A stretch of 36,446 nucleotides of DNA. It comes from JAICIG01 sp035532215 (GTDB taxonomy: Bacteria > Planctomycetota > Planctomycetia > Pirellulales > JAICIG01). The translations under genes were made by a program, and so were the position numbers. Numbering within the stretch: the first letter of the stretch is position 1; each line of letters opens with the position of its first letter. The notes under the pieces are model-generated. The model saw only the letters and a list, made by a program, of their open reading frames with translations. It was not told the origin of the DNA and did not search any database. This document shows positions 31,626 through 36,446 of the stretch, piece after piece. The DNA lies in assembly GCA_035532215.1 (NCBI GenBank), contig DATKRK010000324.1, positions 1 to 36,446 of the forward strand. Reading direction: 5' to 3'.

Positions 31626-32825
31626 ATGGCGCTCGACTTAGTGCAAACTTTGAGCGACTTAGTCGCCCTTCCCAGCGTGAACCCGATGGGCCGCGATCTA
31701 GCCGGCCCCGAGTTTTTCGAATACCGCGTGACGGAATACCTCGAAAAGCTGTTCGATCGGCTGGGGTTGCCGTGGCAGCGGCAAATGATCGAGCCCCAGC
31801 GCGAGAACATCATCGCGCGGCTCGATGGCGACGTGCCGACGTCCGAGGGGGGCGGGTTACTGCTGCTTGAAGCTCACCAAGATACGGTGCCGGTCGACGG
31901 CATGACGATCCCGCCCTGGACTCCCACGGTCCGCGACGGCCGGCTTTACGGCCGCGGTTCCTGCGACATCAAGGGGGGCATGACGGCGATGCTCGGCGCT
32001 TTCTCGCGGTTGGCCGAAGAGCGGCCCAAGGGGATGCCGACCGTGTTGATGGCCTGCACGGTCAACGAAGAGCACGGTTACAGCGGCGCGCAGGATTTGG
32101 CGAAGTTGTGGGCGCCGGGCGCCCGTTCGATCGCGCCGCGGCGGCCCGATGCAGCGATCGTCGCCGAGCCGACCAGCCTGCAGGTCGTCATCGCTCACAA
32201 AGGCGCGGTGCGCTGGCACTGCAAGACGCACGGTCGCGCCGCGCACAGCTCGCAGCCGCATTTGGGCGACAACGCCGTCTATAAAATGGCCCGCGTGCTG
32301 ATGGCGCTCGAGGCTTATGCCAAACAAGTCGGCGACAGCGTGCCCAAGCACCGTCTCTGCGGGCAGGCGACGCTCAGCGTCGGCACGATTCGCGGCGGCC
32401 TGAGCGTGAATACCGTACCCGACGAGTGTACGATCGAAATCGATCGCCGGCTGCTGCCCGGCGAAATCGCGATGGAAGTCTTTCCCCAGGTCGTCGAATT
32501 CGTACGCCAGTTTCCGGGCGTCGATTTCGAAGTGGAGCACGAAGAGCCGTACTTGAAGGGCTCGACCTTGTCCGACGATCACAACGGCGCCTTGGCCGAT
32601 CGCCTGTCGAGCGTGGTCCGCGAGCTGTACGGTCGCGGCGAGAAAGTCGGCGTGCCGTACGGCACCAACGCTTCCCGGATTTCCGCCGCCGGCATTCCGT
32701 CGGTCGTGTTCGGTCCTGGCTCGATCGATCAGGCCCATACGGCCGACGAATGGCTGTCGATCGACGAGTTGGAAAAGGCCAGCCACGCGCTCTACGAATT
32801 CGTCCGCCGCGGCGCGATCGCCTGA
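31626..32825 (+). CDS. M20-family metallopeptidase (ArgE/DapE-like)
   Basis: 399 residues. The dinuclear zinc site is visible: EAHQDTVP (H84, D86), RGSCDIKGG (D114), VNEEHGYSG (E148/E149 region), VAEPTS and the late His in AHTADEW (H371). These are the ligands and the general base of M20 enzymes such as acetylornithine deacetylase (ArgE) and succinyl-diaminopimelate desuccinylase (DapE). The exact substrate cannot be assigned. AAGGA lies 12 bases before the ATG. The stop at 32825 is only 6 bases from the stop of the convergent desaturase gene. The gene stands outside any arg or dap cluster, so a catabolic role is possible. Confidence 0.88.
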   Translation: MALDLVQTLSDLVALPSVNPMGRDLAGPEFFEYRVTEYLEKLFDRLGLPWQRQMIEPQRENIIARLDGDVPTSEGGGLLLLEAHQDTVPVDGMTIPPWTPTVRDGRLYGRGSCDIKGGMTAMLGAFSRLAEERPKGMPTVLMACTVNEEHGYSGAQDLAKLWAPGARSIAPRRPDAAIVAEPTSLQVVIAHKGAVRWHCKTHGRAAHSSQPHLGDNAVYKMARVLMALEAYAKQVGDSVPKHRLCGQATLSVGTIRGGLSVNTVPDECTIEIDRRLLPGEIAMEVFPQVVEFVRQFPGVDFEVEHEEPYLKGSTLSDDHNGALADRLSSVVRELYGRGEKVGVPYGTNASRISAAGIPSVVFGPGSIDQAHTADEWLSIDELEKASHALYEFVRRGAIA

Positions 32826-32831
32826 GCGAAA

Positions 32832-34166
32832 TCAGCCGCGTGCGGTTTCGGCCAAAGGCCGCGGTTTGTGGGCCGGCGTCGATTGCGACTCGTCTTGAGG
32901 CCCGGGCTCGCAAGTCGGCACTTTCATGCAGTCGAGCGCCGTGAGGCGTCCGCTGCGATTCCAGAGCGTGCCGTGGCACTCCACGACGTGCTCGGCGTAT
33001 TCCTGATTGTTTTCCGCCAGCAGGCGGTGCAGCTTGCGAAGGTGGTAGTGCGGCACGGCCGGATACAGGTGGTGCGTCAGGTGGATGTCTTGCCCGTAGA
33101 TGAACATCGCCCAGCGCACGATCGGATTGCAGAAGATGACGCGACTGTTGGTCAGCTTGCCGTCGTCGGCGTTGGCGTGCTGATACAGGTCGCGCAGCAG
33201 CATGTAGTAAGGAAAGCTGGTGAACAGCGGCAACACCCACAACAGCCAGAAATAGACGCCCCACTCGACGCCGGTGGCGTGCCGAGCCCAGGCCAGGATG
33301 CACTCCAGCCCGGTGATCCAGCCCAAGCGCATGGCGCTGGTGAACTTGCTCGAATAAACGGGCCGCATGTCGGACTGGAAGAACCAGTCGTCGGGCAGCA
33401 GGGCGATTCCGGCGACGGCGCCAATCATCAGAAGAACGGGCGCTGCAAACAGTTGCGGCCAGTTGCCGAACCAGCTCAGCGAACCCATCACGGCCACCAT
33501 CACGCCCAGATAGGCCAGGCCCAACAAGCTGGTCATGCGAAACGGCCCCAAGCGGCCGGCCGCGTTCTTGTTGAGTCGCTTCTGGTACGGATTGATGCTG
33601 TTGCCCAGCGTCGTGATATAGATGTTATCCCACATATACCGCAGCAACGTGGGCGGCCAGAAAATGCGGGCGAAAAACTGCGAGACGAACTCGCCCCGGT
33701 CCATCGGAAAGCGATCCATCATGCGGGTCTTGCCCATGTTGAGCAGTTCAGGATCGCGCTGCCAATCGTTGGTGAATTCGTGATGCCCGAGGTGGATCAG
33801 CCGATATTGGGCCGTCGTCGAGAAGAGCGGGAACATGCAGAGCACGTCGGAAACCAGCTCGTTCCAGAAGCGGTTCTTCAGCAGGATGTAATGCGCCCCC
33901 TCATGGGCCAGGCCGGCGAAACGGTGCTGCACCGCTCCCACCAAGAGCACCGCCAAACCGACGACCGGGATGTTCCAGAGCCAAGAAAGCCCCCAATCGC
34001 CGCGAAGCTGGCAGAAGGCGATCGTCCCGCCAAGGACCACCCCTAAAGTGAGGTAGTCGCACAGGAGGTAGAGCAGGTTCTTGTAATTATCGAGATACCG
34101 CAACGGCAGGATCAGCGCGTTGAGTTCTCGGGTGTTCAGGGTTTTGCCAAGTTGTTTGGCTCGCAT
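32832..34166 (-). CDS. Membrane fatty acid desaturase
   Basis: 444 residues. The three histidine boxes of membrane desaturases/hydroxylases are present: HEGAH (88-92), HLGHHE (125-130) and HLTHH (362-366), with a further conserved His in YQHAN (H330). Membrane helices flank them (about 40-52, 66-78, 211-230, 238-258, 301-321). The di-iron centre oxidises fatty acyl chains at the membrane. The C-terminal 45 residues are Pro/Ser/Arg-rich and less typical. Desaturases often respond to cold; the AT-rich patch at 34329-34352 upstream (TATAATTGATATATAC) may hold its promoter. The ATG at 34166 (MRAKQLGKTL) seems right. Substrate unknown. Confidence 0.9.
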   Translation of the reverse strand: MRAKQLGKTLNTRELNALILPLRYLDNYKNLLYLLCDYLTLGVVLGGTIAFCQLRGDWGLSWLWNIPVVGLAVLLVGAVQHRFAGLAHEGAHYILLKNRFWNELVSDVLCMFPLFSTTAQYRLIHLGHHEFTNDWQRDPELLNMGKTRMMDRFPMDRGEFVSQFFARIFWPPTLLRYMWDNIYITTLGNSINPYQKRLNKNAAGRLGPFRMTSLLGLAYLGVMVAVMGSLSWFGNWPQLFAAPVLLMIGAVAGIALLPDDWFFQSDMRPVYSSKFTSAMRLGWITGLECILAWARHATGVEWGVYFWLLWVLPLFTSFPYYMLLRDLYQHANADDGKLTNSRVIFCNPIVRWAMFIYGQDIHLTHHLYPAVPHYHLRKLHRLLAENNQEYAEHVVECHGTLWNRSGRLTALDCMKVPTCEPGPQDESQSTPAHKPRPLAETARG

Positions 34167-34608
34167 CGGCTATTACTCGCACGTTCCTGGAAAAAGAGCG
34201 AATTGGCGTGGCGCCGGAGGCGACGCCATCGCTCGCCACACGATCGCTAGCAAGCCCGCTGCCCCCCTCTGGGAGCAAATTACGGACCACAAACAAGCCC
34301 GCTCCCGAAGAATCGACCGCCCTCAAATTCTCTATAATTGATATATACTGCGCAGTCGCTCAAAAACAACCACGCAACCCAGCCTGAGCAATCCCCTCGT
34401 TAGAGTTATTACTCGCGCTAATGGGGCCGCGTCGTCGTCGTTCTAAATCGGGCGCCTGGCTGGCGGTGCATTACTCGAAAAAAACAGCGATGCTTTGCCG
34501 TCGTCCTCGAGCGGCAAAGCATCGCGAATGTGGGAAGCGAACTGCCTGCGCGGAAGGCGGGAGGCCAAGTCCCGAACTGGATCGCCGGCCAATCCGCTCT
34601 GCTAACCG
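34167..34608. other. Intergenic region between desaturase and Tyr-rich gene
   Basis: No gene is supported in these 442 bases. It contains an AT-rich patch with TATAATTGATATATAC at about 34333-34348, which may be the promoter of the desaturase gene, and the terminator hairpin at 34487-34525. The frame 34421-34612 on the plus strand lacks any recognisable feature. Confidence 0.5.
34480..34525 (-). terminator. Intrinsic terminator for the Tyr-rich protein gene
   Basis: GCGATGCTTTGCCG (34487-34500) pairs perfectly with CGGCAAAGCATCGC (34512-34525). Read on the minus strand, the stem is followed by TGTTTTTTTCG. It lies 84 bases downstream of the stop of the minus-strand gene at 34609-34935, so it most likely ends that transcript. 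Confidence 0.75.
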
Positions 34609-34935
34609 CTAGAACGTATCCAGAATGAAGTGGTGTCCGTAGTGGTAGCGCCGATTCTGGGGGTAATAGTTCTGCCAGGCTCGGTTGTAGACCGGAATTC
34701 GCATTTCTTGGGGATACCGGTAATACAGGCTTTCGGAGCTGCGGTAATAGTCCGCGCTCCAAAAATTTTGCGGATAATAGACGTATGGGTAGTGGTAGAA
34801 CCGCTGCCAATCTTGCGTGTTGTAGCTGTGCCCCCACTGGCGATTGAAGGCCTGTTGGGCTTCCACCTGCTCGGCGGGCGCGATCGCCCATAGCGCGGCG
34901 GCGCAGAAAACGGCCATCGGGATCTGGCGGATCAT
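34609..34935 (-). CDS. Small Tyr-rich secreted protein
   Basis: 108 residues. A clear signal peptide (hydrophobic AVFCAAALWAIAP, likely cleavage after VEAQ near 27) precedes a mature part of about 80 residues with about 18 tyrosines and many Asn, Gln, Arg, Trp and His, for example FYHYPYVYYPQNFW. It has no cysteine, no repeats of fixed length and no recognisable enzyme motif. The composition suggests a disordered or beta-forming envelope protein. AGGGGGGA lies 5 bases before the ATG and a perfect terminator follows, so the gene is probably expressed alone. I know no characterised relative. Confidence 0.82.
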   Translation of the reverse strand: MIRQIPMAVFCAAALWAIAPAEQVEAQQAFNRQWGHSYNTQDWQRFYHYPYVYYPQNFWSADYYRSSESLYYRYPQEMRIPVYNRAWQNYYPQNRRYHYGHHFILDTF

Positions 34936-35181
34936 GAGATTCCCCCCTCACGGAACGTAGGCGTGGTACGGGTGCGGTCGGTTAACGTCCCGTGCGAAGC
35001 GCAGCGGGACGACGCGGGCAGAATTTGGGTCGTTGTCGAGCGCTTAGCGGGCAGAAATCGAACGGCGAGTCATGATGCGCCGCACCGACTCCTGCCGCGC
35101 AGGGCTCGATAATTACAGCATCGGCAGGCCGCCCGCAGGGCATTGAGGGAATATCCCGTATAGCCGCTATATGTCGCAGAA

Positions 35182-35964
35182 CTACTGCGGCAGGCGGCCT
35201 TCGGCCAATTCCTGGTCCCACTCGTCCATCAGCGGCCAATCGATGGCGCAGGTGCCGAAGTCGGCCATGTGCAGATAGCCCCGCAACCGCGCGATGGTGC
35301 GGTCGAGCAAGGCGTCATCTTTGCGAAAGATCGGACCATGGCTGGGCAACAGCCATTCGACGTCGCTGGCGCGAATCCGCTCGAGCGAGCGGACGAACGC
35401 CTGGATATCGCTGCCGTGATGGGCGTCGATGGCCCCCACGCAGCCGTCGCGATAGATGTTATCGCCGCTGAAGAGCAGCTTTCCCAGCCGAAACGAAAGC
35501 TGGCTGTCGGTGTGCCCCGGCGTGTGCCAGACATCCAACTTCAGGCCGCCGAGCGAGATCGTATCGCCGTCGTCGACGAACTGGTCGATTTTGACCGGCG
35601 GCATCTCCAGGTGGATGTTCTGCGCTGTTATTTCGGCGAACGTCTTGAGCCGATCGCCGGAAGCCAACGGTTCCGCCGCCAGGGGGTGGCCAGTAACCGT
35701 CGTCTTCAGCAGTTGCTTGGCCTTGGCCAAGCCTTGAATGTGGTCGACGTCGGCGTGCGTCGCGATCAGCGTCTTGCAGTTCGACAACGGGAAATCGAGT
35801 TGCCGAATCATCTCGACGATCTCTTCGACCGTTTCCTCGAAGCCGATATCGATCAGCAGCCAGTCGGCACCGTCGTAAACCAGGTAGACGTTGCAGCCCA
35901 GACGTTCTCCGGCCTGATAATTGATCTCGATCACATGAGGGAAGACGGGCTTCCGCTCCAGCAT
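35182..35964 (-). CDS. MBL-fold metallohydrolase
   Basis: 260 residues with the beta-lactamase fold. Motif 1 reads THADVDHIQG (H70, D72, D74, H75), where the second His of HxHxDH is Asp. The further ligands are visible in HTPGHTDSQLSF, LFSGDNIY and LPSHGPIF. Such enzymes hydrolyse thioesters, lactones or phosphodiesters; the substrate is not apparent. The ATG at 35964 (MLERKPVFP) is supported by GGAAGGA about 7 bases upstream, and the longer start at 36075 has no support. I see no operon partner; an incomplete epimerase gene lies upstream on the same strand. Confidence 0.88.
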   Translation of the reverse strand: MLERKPVFPHVIEINYQAGERLGCNVYLVYDGADWLLIDIGFEETVEEIVEMIRQLDFPLSNCKTLIATHADVDHIQGLAKAKQLLKTTVTGHPLAAEPLASGDRLKTFAEITAQNIHLEMPPVKIDQFVDDGDTISLGGLKLDVWHTPGHTDSQLSFRLGKLLFSGDNIYRDGCVGAIDAHHGSDIQAFVRSLERIRASDVEWLLPSHGPIFRKDDALLDRTIARLRGYLHMADFGTCAIDWPLMDEWDQELAEGRLPQ

Positions 35965-36125
35965 GGTCCGATCCTTCCCCAAGAGACTTCGCTTCGGCCG
36001 CCGACTGAGCAATTCAGCCCAGACGCCCAGATTTACAGACGCCCCGATTCTAGGATCCATGCTCCCGGCCGACAAGAACCGAGCCAGCGCGCTAGTGCGT
36101 CTTCAAGTCTGAGTTGATAGGTGAG

Positions 36126-36196
36126 GGTGGCTGGCGGCAGAGCGCAGCGATGCCCCAGCGTTCTGGGGCTTCGCCAAGGCTCTGCCGCCAGCCACC
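36126..36196 (+). repeat. Dispersed palindromic repeat, full copy B
   Basis: Outer arms GGTGGCTGGCGGCAGAGC (36126-36143) and GCTCTGCCGCCAGCCACC (36179-36196) are exact reverse complements. The inner hairpin is GCCCCAG and CTGGGGC. It matches copy A on the opposite strand almost base for base and shares its 3' flank with the partial copy at 403-450. It lies between the epimerase 3' end and the MBL-fold gene. Confidence 0.82.
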
Positions 36197-36224
36197 CGAC
36201 GGTCGAAATGGCTTTGAAGTGGCG

Positions 36225-36446
36225 CTAGCTCGGTGCACTTGCGACGATCGCGGCCAGCCCTTCGCGAAAAGAAGGGTAGCATAGCGATATGCGCAATTCG
36301 GCCAACATGCTCGCGTTGCTGATCCGCTTGTCGGCCGCGGCTCGGGCCGCTCGCGGATCGCCCGGCGGCGGTGCGGCGAATCGCGGCGGCGGCGCGTGCA
36401 GCAAGCGCGCCAGTTCGGCGTAGTAATCGCCGCGCCGGACGGGATG
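36225..36446 (-). CDS. NAD-dependent epimerase/dehydratase (SDR), 3' end only
   Basis: The last 73 codons of a gene that runs off the right edge of the window; stop TAG at 36227-36225. The visible part begins HPVRRGDYYAELARLL, followed by a Pro/Ala-rich stretch, then ADKRISNASMLAELRIS and YPSFREGLAAIV. This resembles the C-terminal end of extended SDR enzymes (sugar-nucleotide epimerase type), where KRISN-like and YPSxREGL blocks help to form the substrate lobe. The NAD-binding and YxxxK parts lie outside the window, so the assignment rests on the tail alone. Confidence 0.6.
   Translation of the reverse strand, partial: HPVRRGDYYAELARLLHAPPPRFAAPPPGDPRAARAAADKRISNASMLAELRISLCYPSFREGLAAIVASAPS

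Noticed and set aside
34982..35239. 85-residue minus-strand frame after the MBL gene
   Set aside because: It overlaps the C-terminal codons of the MBL-fold gene in another frame and has no support of its own.

Overview
The window looks like a chromosomal segment of a GC-rich planctomycete, most likely of the Pirellulales type. This is inferred from gene content, not from a database match: a membrane-anchored Hanks-type kinase with a Pro/Ala-rich linker, a tiny Lys/Ala histone-like protein, a short NuoG, Tyr-rich small secreted proteins and many intergenic palindromes. I see no rRNA, tRNA or CRISPR array.

Layout. 1-487 holds no supported gene. 488-2263 (-) is a Ser/Thr kinase. 2693-6491 (+) carries an AhpD-like protein, a secreted MsrB-like methionine sulfoxide reductase and two tandem FtsX/MacB-type permeases. 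6830-9105 holds a BON-domain protein (-), a site-2-protease-like M50 peptidase (+), a truncated SGNH-hydrolase remnant and a 27-residue histone H1-like gene. 9293-10957 (-) has an Mrp/ApbC P-loop ATPase and a small unknown protein.

The centre, 28668 down to 11266 on the minus strand, is a complete 14-subunit respiratory complex I operon in the order nuoA-B-C-D-E-F-G-H-I-J-K-L-M-N, closed by a PAS/AAA+/Fis-type regulator whose AAA+ motifs are degenerate. Most junctions overlap by 4-26 bases or are nearly touching. Three gaps (B/C, F/G, G/H) contain different palindromic repeats, the 3' end of nuoM has absorbed another, and a DUF433/DUF5615 toxin-antitoxin-like pair sits between nuoE and nuoF. 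A TGTGA-N6-TCACA site lies 45 bases upstream of nuoA.

Beyond nuoA, 28802-31217 looks like an acquired island with lower GC: a frameshifted IS1-like transposase remnant, an AT-rich promoter region, a winged-helix-like protein, and a head-to-head pair of small genes whose start codons share the palindrome CATG, one encoding an atypical kinase-like domain. The right end returns to ordinary genes: an M20 peptidase, a fatty acid desaturase convergent with it, a Tyr-rich secreted protein, an MBL-fold hydrolase and the 3' end of an NAD-dependent epimerase/dehydratase.

No wholly new multi-gene system is proved. The best leads are the CATG-linked kinase-like pair, the toxin-antitoxin module inside the complex I operon, the degenerate regulator at the operon's end, and the set of dispersed palindromes, one family of which occurs three times here.
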